DNA of 46,316 bases from Candidatus Omnitrophota bacterium (GCA_024542985.1 JAMXCX010000008.1:1-46316), one strand, 5' to 3'. Numbered from the stretch's first letter, positions 9,350 through 20,470 are shown. Notes: generated by a model from the letters alone, not told the origin. Made by a program: numbers and translations.

Positions 9350-10753
9350 ATGGTATATAGGAATGAGGCAGAGTTCATAAATGGAAACATTTTAGCTATC
9401 GAAGGCGAAAACATAACAATAAAAAATGTCAGGACTTTTCAAGATGAAGTCATTGATAATATAGTCGATACCATAGTCGTGGGTGATTCTGCCTACTTAA
9501 AGAAGATTTGTTACTGGGCAGCTTATAGCTGTGGAATTCAGCTAGGGGTAATTCCGGCGTCGATTCAAGAATTGTATAGTGCTATGGGCAGGGGTGAAGT
9601 TAAAGGATTTTGCGTACCGGCTATAAATATTCGAACCCTCACTTTTGATTCAGCCAGGGCGGTTTTTCGGGCTGCAAAAAAAATAGAAGCCGGAGCCTTT
9701 ATTTTTGAAATTGCCAAAAGTGAAATAGGCTACACAAACCAGCGGCCGCAAGAATATACTTCAATTATTATTTTAGCGGCAATGAGGGAAAACTATCGGG
9801 GCCCGGTATTCATTCAAGGGGATCATTTTCAAGTCAACGCCAAGAATTACCGCAATGATAAAGAGAAAGAAACCAGCCAGCTTAAAAGTGTAATCAAGGA
9901 GGCTATTGAAGCTAACTTTTACAATATTGATATTGATTCATCTACTCTGGTAGATTTATCAAAGCCCACACTGGATGAACAGCAAAGACTTAATTACGAG
10001 GTATGTTCGTTTTTCACTGACTACATACGGCGGTTGCAACCGAAAGATATAGAGATATCTATTGGCGGAGAAATAGGAGAAGTCGGCGGGAAAAATTCTA
10101 CAGCTAAAGAGCTGCATGCCTTTATGCGCGGATACCGTGATAACATCAGAGCCTTAAAAGGTATTTCGAAAATAAGCATTCAGACCGGAACTAGCCACGG
10201 CGGTGTAGTTTTGCCTGATGGCTCCATGGCTAAAGTTAATATAGACTTCGCTACCTTAAATGATCTTTCGGAAATTTCCCGAAAGGATTATTCAATGGCT
10301 GGTGCTGTTCAGCACGGTGCATCTACTTTGCCCAATGAGGCTTTTCATCATTTTAGAGAGGCTGGCTGTGCAGAGGTCCATCTGGCTACGCAATTCCAGA
10401 ATATGACATATGATTACTTACCTTTGCGCCTGAAAGAAAAAATTTATGCCTGGTTGCATCAAGAATGTTCCGGAGAGAAAAAAGAGGGTTGGACTAATGA
10501 TCAGTTTATATACAAAGTTCGGAAAAAAGCCCTCGGCCCGTTTAAAAAAGAAATACATTCACTTGCCACAGAGGCGAAAAATAAAATTTCCGGCGTTTTA
10601 GAACAGGAATTTTCTTTTCTTTTTGAACAACTCAACATCAAAGATACTAAAGCTGTAGTCGAGAAGTATATCAAGAGAGTAGTGATAGAAAAAACGAAAG
10701 ACGATTTTATAAAAGAAGATAGAGATTTAGGGGTGTTAGAAGGCGCCGACTAA
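9350..10753 (+). CDS. Class II fructose-bisphosphate aldolase-like protein with N-terminal extension
   Basis: GFCVPAINIRTL, FIQGDHFQ, IGGEIGEVGGK, QTGTSHGG, VQHGAST. ATG at 9350 follows GGAGG. Confidence 0.8.
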   Translation: MVYRNEAEFINGNILAIEGENITIKNVRTFQDEVIDNIVDTIVVGDSAYLKKICYWAAYSCGIQLGVIPASIQELYSAMGRGEVKGFCVPAINIRTLTFDSARAVFRAAKKIEAGAFIFEIAKSEIGYTNQRPQEYTSIIILAAMRENYRGPVFIQGDHFQVNAKNYRNDKEKETSQLKSVIKEAIEANFYNIDIDSSTLVDLSKPTLDEQQRLNYEVCSFFTDYIRRLQPKDIEISIGGEIGEVGGKNSTAKELHAFMRGYRDNIRALKGISKISIQTGTSHGGVVLPDGSMAKVNIDFATLNDLSEISRKDYSMAGAVQHGASTLPNEAFHHFREAGCAEVHLATQFQNMTYDYLPLRLKEKIYAWLHQECSGEKKEGWTNDQFIYKVRKKALGPFKKEIHSLATEAKNKISGVLEQEFSFLFEQLNIKDTKAVVEKYIKRVVIEKTKDDFIKEDRDLGVLEGAD

Positions 10754-10784
10754 ACACTAATTTATAAAACCTAAGGGGGAAAGG

Positions 10785-12440
10785 ATGCGTTCAGACAAAA
10801 TTAAAAAAGGATTAGAAAGAATGCCTAACCGGGCCCTTCTTTACGGAGTGGGTTTGCACCCTTCGCATATGAACAGGCCGTTTATCGGTATTGCCAGCAG
10901 TTATACTGATATTATTCCCGGCCATATTAATATGCGGACTTTGGAAAGATACATCGAGCGGGGAGTAGAAAATGGCGGCGGAACGCCTTTTATATTTGGT
11001 GTTCCGGGGATATGTGACGGCATTGCCATGGGCCATAGCGGCATGAGGCAGTCTTTGCCTTCGAGAGAGTTAATCGCAGATATAATTGAAAATATATCCA
11101 ACGCCCATGCTTGGGATGGTCTGATATTGCTTACCAATTGTGACAAAATTACCCCAGGAATGATAATGGGAGCTTTAAGAATAAATTTGCCCACTATCGT
11201 GGTTACCGCCGGGCCCATGCTTTCCGGACATTTCGGCAAAAAGAAGCTTTCCTTAGTAAGGGATACTTTTGAAGCCGTGGGAAGATTCAAGGCTGGTCAA
11301 ATATCTGAAGACCAAAGGCAAGTTTTAGAAATCGAAGCTTGTCCTTCTTGTGGATCTTGCCAGGGGTTATATACTGCCAATACTATGTCTTGTTTGACTG
11401 AAACCTTAGGGCTTTCACTGCCCTATTGCGCTACGTCTCCGGCTGTTTTAAATAAGAAGGTAAGAATTGCCTATGAAAGCGGGCAGAGAATAGTGCAACT
11501 GGTTAAAGGAGACCTAAAGCCTAGAGATATTGTAACTAGGAAATCTCTTGAAAATGCGATTAGAGTTGATATGGCTTTAGGTGGTTCAACTAATACAGTT
11601 TTGCATTTGATGGCAATCGCTAATGAGGCCAAAATAAGCCTGAATCTTAATGATTTTGATAGGATAAGTCGAAGTACGCCGCATATCTCAAATTTAAGAC
11701 CAGGCGGTGAATATTTTATGGAAGATTTAGATTATGCCGGAGGTATCCCTGCAGTTTTAAAAAGGCTGATAACTAAGTTGAATGAGAATCCGACTGTAGT
11801 TGGTAAAAAAATAAAAGAAATAGCCAGAGATGCGCAACTGTACGACGAGGATGTAATCAGGCCTCTAAATAATCCTTACCATGAGCAAGGTGGCATTGCT
11901 ATTCTTTATGGAAATTTAGCTCCTGATGGCTGTGTAGTTAAGCAGTCAGCCGTTGATTCCGATATGCTAAAATTTTCTGGGAAAGCCCGTGTTTTTAATT
12001 CGGAAGAGGAAGCGATGAAGGCTATTTTAGAGAAAGAAATAAAAAGAGGACAGGTAATAGTGATAAGATATGAAGGTCCTAGAGGAGGCCCTGGTATGCG
12101 TGAAATGCTGTCTCCTACAAGTGCAATTGTAGGAATGGGCTTGCACAAACATGTGGCTTTGATCACTGACGGCCGTTTTTCCGGAGGAACTCGCGGCCCT
12201 TGCATCGGACATATTTCTCCTGAGGCGTCACAAGGAGGTTTACTTGCTTATTTGAAAGATGATGATATGATTACCCTAGATATCCTGAAACGAAAAATAG
12301 AAGTTAGATTAAGTAAACTTGAAATCGAAAGGAGAAAAAAAACTATTAAGATTTTACCTCCCAAGATTAAGACCGGGTATTTGTCGCGTTATTCAAAAAT
12401 GGTAACTTCTGCATCTGCGGGGGCAGTATTTGAACAATAA
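10785..12440 (+). CDS. ilvD: Dihydroxy-acid dehydratase
   Basis: [73 protein letters not shown]. Confidence 0.97.
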   Translation: MRSDKIKKGLERMPNRALLYGVGLHPSHMNRPFIGIASSYTDIIPGHINMRTLERYIERGVENGGGTPFIFGVPGICDGIAMGHSGMRQSLPSRELIADIIENISNAHAWDGLILLTNCDKITPGMIMGALRINLPTIVVTAGPMLSGHFGKKKLSLVRDTFEAVGRFKAGQISEDQRQVLEIEACPSCGSCQGLYTANTMSCLTETLGLSLPYCATSPAVLNKKVRIAYESGQRIVQLVKGDLKPRDIVTRKSLENAIRVDMALGGSTNTVLHLMAIANEAKISLNLNDFDRISRSTPHISNLRPGGEYFMEDLDYAGGIPAVLKRLITKLNENPTVVGKKIKEIARDAQLYDEDVIRPLNNPYHEQGGIAILYGNLAPDGCVVKQSAVDSDMLKFSGKARVFNSEEEAMKAILEKEIKRGQVIVIRYEGPRGGPGMREMLSPTSAIVGMGLHKHVALITDGRFSGGTRGPCIGHISPEASQGGLLAYLKDDDMITLDILKRKIEVRLSKLEIERRKKTIKILPPKIKTGYLSRYSKMVTSASAGAVFEQ

Positions 12441-12500
12441 ATACGCATTTTTTCAACCTTAACCCTAGCCTAAACCTTGGCCTTTTTTAGAAACTTATTA

Positions 12501-12528
12501 TTGACAATATATAGGTCTTTGGTATCAT
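12501..12528 (+). promoter_or_regulatory. Sigma-70-like promoter for mreB
   Basis: TTGACA (12501-12506), 16 nt, TATCAT (12523-12528). The mreB ATG is at 12539. Confidence 0.65.
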
Positions 12529-12538
12529 TAAACTTAGG

Positions 12539-13597
12539 ATGAAAATACTAAGCACATTCCTGAAAAGAATTATCAATTTGTTTGGCGCTTTCTCCACCGA
12601 TATCGGTATTGATTTAGGCACGGCCACTACCCTTGTGTATTTACGAGGAGAAGGAATTGTTTTGTGCGAGCCCTCAGTAGCTGCAATTTATAGAGACACC
12701 GGTGTTCCTTTGGCAATTGGGGAAGAAGCTAAACGCATGCTCGGGAAGACGCCAGGTAGTATAATTGCTATTAGGCCTATGAAGGATGGGGTGATAGCTG
12801 ATTTTGATGTGACTGAGGCCATGCTTAGATATTTTATTAAAAAAGCTTATCCCCGAAAAGTATTGTTTGGGCCGAGGATAGTAGTTGCGGTTCCTTCCGG
12901 TATTACCGAAGTAGAAAAAAGAGCGGTAAAAGATTCTGCTCTTCGCGCCGGCGCGCGTGAAGTTATACCTGTTGAAGAGCCTATCGCCGCTGCAATAGGT
13001 GTAGGGCTTCCTATAGCTGAGCCGCAAGGCAGCATGATAATTGATATCGGAGGCGGAACTACGGAAATAGCCGTAATTTCTCTAGGGGGAATAGTCTATT
13101 CTCGTTCAATCCGCATTGGTGGTGATGAGATGGACGCAGGAATTATTGAACATATGAAGAAAAATTACAACCTTCTGGTCGGTGAACGAACCGCTGAGGC
13201 AATAAAGATAAAAATGGGTTCTGCTTGGCCGATTGATGAGAAATTAACGATAGAGGTAAGAGGCCGCGATTTAATCACCGGTCTTCCTAAATTTATCAAA
13301 GCCAAATCAGAAGAAATTAGACAGGCCTTAGAGCCGGCCTTAAAAGAGATTCTTGAAGCAACGAAAGCTACGCTCGAGCGAACACCGCCGGAGTTAGCTG
13401 CAGATTTGATTGAAAGAGGTATCGTACTTTGTGGAGGCGGCGCCTTATTAAGAGGGCTGGATAGGTTAATTTCTGAAGAGACAGGCCTAGCTTGTTTTGT
13501 TGCCGAAGATCCTTTGACTGCCGTGGCCTTGGGAACAGGAAAAATTTTAGAAGAACCGAAATTCTTAAAGAAGCTTTCCCTTGTATCTTCCTTCTAA
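12539..13597 (+). CDS. mreB: Rod shape-determining protein MreB
   Basis: [46 protein letters not shown]. Confidence 0.98.
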   Translation: MKILSTFLKRIINLFGAFSTDIGIDLGTATTLVYLRGEGIVLCEPSVAAIYRDTGVPLAIGEEAKRMLGKTPGSIIAIRPMKDGVIADFDVTEAMLRYFIKKAYPRKVLFGPRIVVAVPSGITEVEKRAVKDSALRAGAREVIPVEEPIAAAIGVGLPIAEPQGSMIIDIGGGTTEIAVISLGGIVYSRSIRIGGDEMDAGIIEHMKKNYNLLVGERTAEAIKIKMGSAWPIDEKLTIEVRGRDLITGLPKFIKAKSEEIRQALEPALKEILEATKATLERTPPELAADLIERGIVLCGGGALLRGLDRLISEETGLACFVAEDPLTAVALGTGKILEEPKFLKKLSLVSSF

Positions 13598-14306
13598 AGC
13601 AAAATTCAAATACACTGCGCTGCTTGTTTTAGCTGCGTTGCTTGTTTTGGTCCCCTTTAAACATGTTATAAAAAGTTTGTCGATTTCTTTCCCGAAAAAT
13701 ATTCACCTTGCCCCTAAAAGACTCCATCAAAGAATAAAAGAGTTAGAAAAGATAAATCTTTCGTTAAGTCTCGAAATTGAAAAATTTAAACGTTTGAAGA
13801 AGGAAAATCAAACTTTGAGAAAAGTTTTTAACTTTAAAAACGAAAAAGGGTTCGACCTCGTAGGCGCTGATGTTGTTCTCTTTTCACCATCGAGTTGGCG
13901 CAGATTTGTTGAAATAAATTCCGGAAAAAATAAGGGCCTAAAAAAAGGCCTGTTTGCGATTGATGAAAATGGCAAACTAATCGGAAAGATAACGCAAGTT
14001 AGTGAGGATTCTGCACAGGTAATTTTAGTTAATGATCCCGACTTTAACCTATCAGTTTTTATTGGTGAAAAAGGCTTTGGCTTGCTTAAAGGAGCTTTGA
14101 GCGGAGCAAAAATATTATACGTAGAAGATGGTAACGAAATGCACCCCGGTGATAAGGTCTGGCTTAAAAATCCTTCCTTAGTTGTGCCGGTCGAAGTCGG
14201 GACAATTGCGAAAGTCCGCAGAAATCCTAACAATCTGTTTTGGGATGTTGATGTTGAGCTGCCCTTAAAAAATTCTTTTTTTGAAAAACTTTTTATCATT
14301 AAATGA
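13581..14306 (+). CDS. mreC: Rod shape-determining protein MreC
   Basis: N-terminal TM, coiled coil, beta-rich C-terminus; overlaps mreB. Confidence 0.92.
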   Translation: MYLPSKAKFKYTALLVLAALLVLVPFKHVIKSLSISFPKNIHLAPKRLHQRIKELEKINLSLSLEIEKFKRLKKENQTLRKVFNFKNEKGFDLVGADVVLFSPSSWRRFVEINSGKNKGLKKGLFAIDENGKLIGKITQVSEDSAQVILVNDPDFNLSVFIGEKGFGLLKGALSGAKILYVEDGNEMHPGDKVWLKNPSLVVPVEVGTIAKVRRNPNNLFWDVDVELPLKNSFFEKLFIIK

Positions 14307-14785
14307 GAAAAATAAACATAAAATTATTTTTCATTTTAACCGCCTTGTTTATGTTAGACATAATAAAACCCTTGGGCCATTCTTTAACTGTAGAGTTTGT
14401 TTTTTTGGGAATAGTTTTTATTTCCTTGGATAATGATACTTTGCAATCTTTTATTTTTTGCATATTTTTCGGGTTTCTCAAAGATTTTTTTATCGCAAAA
14501 TCACCCCATTTCAGTTTCATCGAATTTCCCCTTATTTGCCTCCTTGTGCGCTATCTCTTATTTTATTTTGTCTTTGTAAGCCAGCAAACATATGTTTTTA
14601 TCGTGCGGGCCCTAATACCGGCTCTGGCGATTTTCATCCATATTATTTTTAATTCTATATATGCCGGAGCATTTTTCCCGCTATTTTCATTAACTTTTTT
14701 TATCCAGTCATTTTTAGTTTTCTTTCTGATGATGAATTTATTAAAAAAGTGGGTGAGGATTAACCTGCCAAGAGCAATTAGCTGA
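14303..14785 (+). CDS. mreD: Rod shape-determining protein MreD
   Basis: Small multi-TM protein between mreC and PBP2; position and topology. Confidence 0.8.
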   Translation: MRKINIKLFFILTALFMLDIIKPLGHSLTVEFVFLGIVFISLDNDTLQSFIFCIFFGFLKDFFIAKSPHFSFIEFPLICLLVRYLLFYFVFVSQQTYVFIVRALIPALAIFIHIIFNSIYAGAFFPLFSLTFFIQSFLVFFLMMNLLKKWVRINLPRAIS

Positions 14786-14815
14786 TTTTGATATGCCGCT
14801 TTAGCAAGCGTTAGG

Positions 14816-14864
14816 ATTTATCCCGCTGCGATAAAACCGCGGTCTTTAGCCCGCGGAACTTCAT
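14816..14864 (+). repeat. Dispersed palindromic element, copy A (short form)
   Basis: atttatcccgctgcgataaaaCCGCGGtctttagcCCGCGGaacttcat; shared with 20471-20580 and, inverted, with 36943-37092. Confidence 0.85.
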
Positions 14865-14971
14865 TGCAGCGGCGTTTAAAGCCGGGGTGATATTAATTAA
14901 AAGAACAGCAACCAACCACTCATTTGAGGGTAATATTTTTGTTAAAGGCTACCTAGATAGAGAATAAGGTT

Positions 14972-16732
14972 GTGATGAAAAAATCAATCTTCTTGCTGCA
15001 AAAGTATAGCTTTATTTTTTCGGTTGAAACAATCCAAAAAATATATTTTGGAGGTTTCATTGTACTTATACTAGCTCTTTCGTACTATCAAATCATCAAG
15101 GGTGATTATTACTTTAAACGTGCCAAGAACAATTATGTGCGGCTTATTCCTTTAAGAGCAATCCGCGGTTCGATTTTAGACCGTAACGGTAAGCTAATTG
15201 CCGATGATAAAGCGTCATTTAATATAAGTGTTATACCTTACCAAATAAAACGAAAGAAGGATCCATTATTTAGAGAGATAGCTAAATTTTTGAATCTAGA
15301 TGTAAAATCTCTCTATCGAAATTATAATAAAAATTTGAGGAGTCTTTTTATTCCCGTAGATATTCTTATCGGCTCGGATAAAATTACCGCCTTGGCTCTA
15401 AAGGAAAAATTTGCTGATGCAATTTTAATTAATACTCAACCTCAGAGATATTATCCTTATACCTATCAGTTTGCGCACATTCTGGGATATGTTAAAAAAG
15501 CTACCGCCCGCTATGAAGAGCTTAAGAAATATGGCTATCAGCCCTTAGAACGGATTGGTTTTTCCGGAATTGAGCAGCAGTACGATGCTTATCTTAAGGG
15601 TGAGGATGGGGGAGATTCAATTGAAGTTGATGCAAAAGGCAAAATGGTAGGTTTTTTGGGTAAGCAAATTCCCAAAAAGGGTAAATCTATCCAGCTTACC
15701 ATAGATAGCCGTATCCAAAACGCCGCTTATCAATCGCTAGAGGGTGAGAAAGGTGCAATTATTCTTATGAATTCAGACAACGGAGAAATTATAGCTTTAT
15801 GCTCTGCACCTTCTTTTGACTCAAATCATTTCGTTAAAGGTAAAAACATCGCTAAACTCTTGAATCATAAAGATAGCCCCATGCTTAATAGGGCTATTCA
15901 GGCAAGTTATCCCATAGGTTCTGTTTTCAAACCTATATTAGCTCTCGCTGCCCTGGAAACAGGCAAAAGCAGGCTAGGCACGCAAAAAATAACTTCAGCT
16001 ACAACTTTTTTTTGTAGCGGAGAATTGCGATTGGGGCTTGCAAAGTTCCGCTGTTGGGCTACGCATGGAAGGCAAAATTTACACCAAGCCCTGATTCATT
16101 CTTGCAATATTTATTTTTACAATTTAGGCTTGTTATTGGGTCCGAATATAATGTCAAAATGGGCAAAAAAAATTACCTTAGATTCACTTACGAATATAGA
16201 TTTACCATATGAGAAAAAAGGTTTCATTCCGACTGTTAAGTGGAAACGAAAAAAACTAAAGACTGCTTGGTTTCCGGGCGACACTTTTAATTTTTCCATT
16301 GGGCAAGGTTTTATAACTTCAACACCGCTAGAGGTTGTAACCGCAATTAACGTTTTTGCAAATAACGGCTATCTAGTCGTACCGCATATCTTGAAAAACG
16401 TCGCCGGGCTTAACTCCGAGCTAGCTACGAGGACCTATCTAGGAGCAAGCGAGAGGAATATAAAAAAAATAAAAAAAGGATTAAGGGGGGCAGTTTCCGA
16501 GCCCGGTGGTACCGCTAGCATGCTTAGAGCTTTGAATTTACAAATTTCCGGCAAAACTGGGACCGCTCAGACCAGGGGGGAGTCTCACGGTTGGTTTGTG
16601 GGCTATTTTCCTTACCGGAACAAAAAATACACAATTTGCGTGTTTTTGGAAAATGTTGGCTCAAGTTATGTGGCCTTAAAAGTAACTTATAATTTTTTGG
16701 AGAAAATCACCAAGGACAACGATTTTCTATAA
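14972..16732 (+). CDS. mrdA: Penicillin-binding protein 2
   Basis: RGSILDRNGKLIADD, YPIGSVFKP (SxxK), SCN, SGKTGTAQT (KTG). Confidence 0.96.
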   Translation: MMKKSIFLLQKYSFIFSVETIQKIYFGGFIVLILALSYYQIIKGDYYFKRAKNNYVRLIPLRAIRGSILDRNGKLIADDKASFNISVIPYQIKRKKDPLFREIAKFLNLDVKSLYRNYNKNLRSLFIPVDILIGSDKITALALKEKFADAILINTQPQRYYPYTYQFAHILGYVKKATARYEELKKYGYQPLERIGFSGIEQQYDAYLKGEDGGDSIEVDAKGKMVGFLGKQIPKKGKSIQLTIDSRIQNAAYQSLEGEKGAIILMNSDNGEIIALCSAPSFDSNHFVKGKNIAKLLNHKDSPMLNRAIQASYPIGSVFKPILALAALETGKSRLGTQKITSATTFFCSGELRLGLAKFRCWATHGRQNLHQALIHSCNIYFYNLGLLLGPNIMSKWAKKITLDSLTNIDLPYEKKGFIPTVKWKRKKLKTAWFPGDTFNFSIGQGFITSTPLEVVTAINVFANNGYLVVPHILKNVAGLNSELATRTYLGASERNIKKIKKGLRGAVSEPGGTASMLRALNLQISGKTGTAQTRGESHGWFVGYFPYRNKKYTICVFLENVGSSYVALKVTYNFLEKITKDNDFL

Positions 16733-16789
16733 GCACAAAATAATAATTTAGAAACTTCTAGAAAAAAATTAAAAACATATTTTTGTACC

Positions 16790-17878
16790 ATGCCTAGCTT
16801 ACGAATTAGATTGAGTGATTTAAAGACTATTATAGTGTGTTTGCTTATTTTGAATGTACTAAGCTTGTTATCGATTTATAGCAGTCTGCACCAGGAGGGA
16901 GAATTTATTAACAAGCAGATTTTATATAAACAGATTACTTGGATAATAATTTCCTGGGGTTTTTTAATTTTCATTTCCTTCGTAAATTACCGTATTTACT
17001 ATTATTCCGGATATTTACTTTACGGGATAAATTTAATTTTGCTTGTTGCTGTTTCCTTTTTTGGGAAGACCATAATGGGGGCACAGCGCTGGCTACATAT
17101 TTTTGGAATAAGCTTCCAGCCTTCGGAGTTATCGAAAATTGCAATTATTATTCTTCTGGCGAAATTTTTTTCCCAAAGTTCCCGTAAGGGTGTAGTTAGA
17201 GATTTTCTTCTTCCCTTTGTCTTAGTTGCTTTTAACGCTTTAGTTATTGCAAAACAGCCGGATTTGGGCACTGCCTTTTTGCTTATTTTTCTTTTTTTCG
17301 CTATGGGATTATTTTCGAATGTGAGTAAAAGATATTTTGTTTATTTTATAATAAGCGGTCTCCTGCTTTCTCCTTTTCTCTTAAGCCAGCTCAAGGATTA
17401 TCAGAAAAAACGCTTAACAGTTTTTATTAATCCTAATGTTGACCCCTTGGGATCGGGATACACAATTATCCAATCTAAAATAGCCATTGGGTCGGGAAAA
17501 TTTTCCGGTAAGGGTTTTCTTGCCGGCACCCAGAATCAGTTTAATTTTTTACCCGAAAGGCATACCGATTTTATATTTACGGTGGTTGCAGAGGAATGGG
17601 GGTTTCTGGGAGGATTATTTCTCTTATTCATCTACTGGATGATTATAAAAAAAATTTTGGATAAAACCAAAGAGCTAAAAGACTCATTTGCTTATTTTCT
17701 GTGTTTAGGCATAAGTTTGTTGTTTTTTATCCATGTATTTATAAACGTAGGTATGACTCTCGGCATATTGCCGGTTGTGGGATTACCATTGATTTTTCTA
17801 AGTTACGGAGGAAGTAACCTTCTAATCGCTTCTGTGCTTATAGGTATATTTTTTAATATCTGCAGAAGCAGCCGCTAA
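16790..17878 (+). CDS. rodA: Rod shape-determining protein RodA (SEDS family)
   Basis: Polytopic; QPDLGTAFLLIFLF, LPERHTDFIFTVVAEEWGFLGG, LPLIFLSYGGSNLL. Confidence 0.96.
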   Translation: MPSLRIRLSDLKTIIVCLLILNVLSLLSIYSSLHQEGEFINKQILYKQITWIIISWGFLIFISFVNYRIYYYSGYLLYGINLILLVAVSFFGKTIMGAQRWLHIFGISFQPSELSKIAIIILLAKFFSQSSRKGVVRDFLLPFVLVAFNALVIAKQPDLGTAFLLIFLFFAMGLFSNVSKRYFVYFIISGLLLSPFLLSQLKDYQKKRLTVFINPNVDPLGSGYTIIQSKIAIGSGKFSGKGFLAGTQNQFNFLPERHTDFIFTVVAEEWGFLGGLFLLFIYWMIIKKILDKTKELKDSFAYFLCLGISLLFFIHVFINVGMTLGILPVVGLPLIFLSYGGSNLLIASVLIGIFFNICRSSR

Positions 17879-17967
17879 AGCTATAAGTCGTAAGCCGTAA
17901 ACGCGAAATATAGTGCGATTTTTAAATTTTAAAACTTATAGCGTAAAGCTCAAAGTTCTTAACAGTT

Positions 17968-19623
17968 ATGATTGATTTTAAAAACTTCAAAAGACCTCAG
18001 AGGTATATCGGGAATGAGTGGAATGCGATTGTCAAAAGAAAAAAGGCTAAGTTGAGAATCTGTATCTGCTATCCGGATATTTATGAAATAGGAATGAGTA
18101 ATCTTGGGATAAAAATAATATACAGTTTGCTTAATAAATATCCCCATGTTGCCTGCGAACGAGTATTCATGCCTGCAGATGACATGGCCGAATTTATATC
18201 TCAGGGTAGGAAGAAATTGTTTTCACTAGAGACAAAAACCCCCTTGAATGAATTTGATGTCTTAGGTATTCATCTCGGGTATGAGTTGAATTTTACAAAT
18301 TTTCTTAACATACTTGAGCTGGGGGGCATACCTTTAAAGGCAAGCGACAGAAAAAAAACAATCGTTATGGGGGGAGGAATTGTTAATCCTGAGCCTCTGG
18401 CAGAATTTGTAGATTTATTTTTTCTGGGTGAGTTTGAAGAGGCAGCAGATGAATTTATCGGAGTTTTAAAGAAGTATAGAACCAAAGAAGAACGCTTAGC
18501 AGCGCTTGCTCAACTAGATGGTTTCTATGTGCCGAAATTCTACGAGGTGAGTTTTTTGAATAATACTTATCATTTTGAAAAAAAATATGCACAGGCACAA
18601 TTACCTATAAAACGTGTTTATGTAAAAGATCTTAACAACTCTCATTATCCTCAAAAGTGGCTTACTCCTCATACCCAAATAGTTCATGACCGGGCCCAAA
18701 TTGAAATAGCTCGTGGTTGTCCTAACCAGTGTAACTTTTGTCAGGCCAAAGCAGTATATTTTCCTTACCGGGAGAAGAAACTAGCTAGTATCACTCAACT
18801 AATAACAAAAATTTATGAAACTAGCGGATATGAAAATTTCTCTTTGCTTTCCCTTTCAGCTTCGGATCATTCAGAGATTGCAGAAATTATTGACTCCAGT
18901 TACGACTTCTTTAAAAGCAAACGCATCGGTTTATCTCTGCCTTCTTTAAGGATAGATGATGTTGTGGGCAGGCTTTATAGTAAACTTTTGCTTTTAAAAA
19001 AGACTTCTCTTACTGTTGCTGTTGAAGCCGCAAATGACCCCTTGCGCCGCAGCTTAAACAAAAAAATCGATATAAAAAAACTATTTGAAGCGGCAAAAAT
19101 TATTAAAAATCTAGGCGTAAGATACATGAAAATATATTTTATGTTTGGGTTTAGCCAAGAATCCGAAGAAGACCTGAGCGCCATCGGACAGTTTTTGAAT
19201 GCGCTGAATAAAAGCAGCGGACTTGCGCTTAAGGCTAGCATAAATATATTTATACCAAAACCGTTTTCCTGCTGGCAAAATTTCCCTATGGAGGAAGAAA
19301 AAATTTTAGAAAACAAGCGAAAGATTATTCTAAGTTATATTCCGAGAAGGAGAAATATCAAGATTTCTTTAGCTTTTTTAAAAAAAAGTATTTTAGAAGC
19401 AGTTATTTCTAGGGCTGATAGGAAATTTTCCTCCGTTATTTACCGCGCCTATACTAAGGGGGCAAAATTTGACGGTTACAGAGAAAATTTCTCTTGGAAT
19501 ATTTGGGAGGATTCGATGAAAGAGGAAGGCATTGACTATAGATTTTATCTTGATGCAAGAACAGATAATTTTCCCTGGTCGTTTATCGAGACAGCGAATA
19601 TGCACATGTCTAGTAATTCCTGA
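17968..19623 (+). CDS. B12-binding-domain radical SAM protein (TIGR03960-like)
   Basis: CYPDIYEIGMSNLGIKIIY, IEIARGCPNQCNFCQA, and position immediately upstream of the DUF2344-like gene. Confidence 0.88.
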   Translation: MIDFKNFKRPQRYIGNEWNAIVKRKKAKLRICICYPDIYEIGMSNLGIKIIYSLLNKYPHVACERVFMPADDMAEFISQGRKKLFSLETKTPLNEFDVLGIHLGYELNFTNFLNILELGGIPLKASDRKKTIVMGGGIVNPEPLAEFVDLFFLGEFEEAADEFIGVLKKYRTKEERLAALAQLDGFYVPKFYEVSFLNNTYHFEKKYAQAQLPIKRVYVKDLNNSHYPQKWLTPHTQIVHDRAQIEIARGCPNQCNFCQAKAVYFPYREKKLASITQLITKIYETSGYENFSLLSLSASDHSEIAEIIDSSYDFFKSKRIGLSLPSLRIDDVVGRLYSKLLLLKKTSLTVAVEAANDPLRRSLNKKIDIKKLFEAAKIIKNLGVRYMKIYFMFGFSQESEEDLSAIGQFLNALNKSSGLALKASINIFIPKPFSCWQNFPMEEEKILENKRKIILSYIPRRRNIKISLAFLKKSILEAVISRADRKFSSVIYRAYTKGAKFDGYRENFSWNIWEDSMKEEGIDYRFYLDARTDNFPWSFIETANMHMSSNS

Positions 19624-19677
19624 TAGGCAAGACTTTTTTAAGAAAATAGGATTGTTAGCCATTTAGAAGCTTAAAAC

Positions 19678-19989
19678 ATGCAGAATACAAGATTCTTGCT
19701 CAAATTAGGCTTGTATAAATCTGGTGAAATGATTTATTTTTCCCAGCTTGATTTAATACATATTCTTGCGCGGGCCTTGAGAAGAACCAACTTACCGCTT
19801 TACTATACTCAGGGGTTTAACCCTCGGGTCAAAATAAGCTTCTCAAGCGGTTTGAAACTAGGCACACAAGGCAGGGTAGATACAACTTTTTATTTTACTG
19901 AGCAGATTTCGCATGAGAAGCTGAAAACAGAACTTCAACCTCAGTTACCAGAGGGTTTAGAAATTATTAAAGATGATGTGAAATGTTAA
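19678..19989 (+). CDS. DUF2344 (TIGR03936-like) radical SAM-associated protein, short form
   Basis: FSQLDLIHILARALRRTNLPLYYTQGFNPRVKISFSSGLKLGTQG. About half the length expected for the family. Confidence 0.8.
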   Translation: MQNTRFLLKLGLYKSGEMIYFSQLDLIHILARALRRTNLPLYYTQGFNPRVKISFSSGLKLGTQGRVDTTFYFTEQISHEKLKTELQPQLPEGLEIIKDDVKC

Positions 19990-20025
19990 AAAAGCAAGGT
20001 AAGGATGTGTGTTTTTTTGAGGTAC

Positions 20026-20385
20026 CTAGCGGATCAGAAAATTTGCTTTTAGTTTTTTTGCCTTGAAGAATTTGCGAGTAAATTTTTTGGCGAGAACCTG
20101 GTTATATTTTTTGCACGAAAAAATATTAATATAGGCCGTTTTCCAATAATCAGAGAAGTGGCCGGTTATGGAGCTGGTTTCGATTAGTTGCACTAAGGAG
20201 TAGCCTTTAGTAAATTCTTCCTTTTCCCCGAAATAAGGGAGAAGAGTTTTGCCGTATTTTTTCATTTTTATTAATTTACATAATTTATCTATGTACTCTT
20301 TCAGTTTTTCCCTCGAGCCAATAATTTTTATATCGCAACCGCTAAGGTCCATAACTAACTCATAGCCAAAGATTTTCTTAGTCAT
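20026..20385 (-). CDS. SpeD / S-adenosylmethionine decarboxylase-like pyruvoyl protein
   Basis: FGYELVMDLSGCD N-terminus and LIETSSITGHFSDYWKTAYINIFSCK, aligning with the SpeD cleavage region [22 protein letters not shown]. Strong RBS (aaggaggtg) before the ATG. Confidence 0.8.
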   Translation of the reverse strand: MTKKIFGYELVMDLSGCDIKIIGSREKLKEYIDKLCKLIKMKKYGKTLLPYFGEKEEFTKGYSLVQLIETSSITGHFSDYWKTAYINIFSCKKYNQVLAKKFTRKFFKAKKLKANFLIR

Positions 20386-20470
20386 TTTTCACCTCCTTCA
20401 AGTAGCTGGGAAACTGCCTACCTGTAGAATTAGTTTGCAGATTGCAATAGCGCGTTTTCGTTTCTAGCTT

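Noticed and set aside
13808-14299. 163-aa antisense ORF within mreC
   Set aside because: Opposite a conserved gene in a tight operon; no domain or RBS support.
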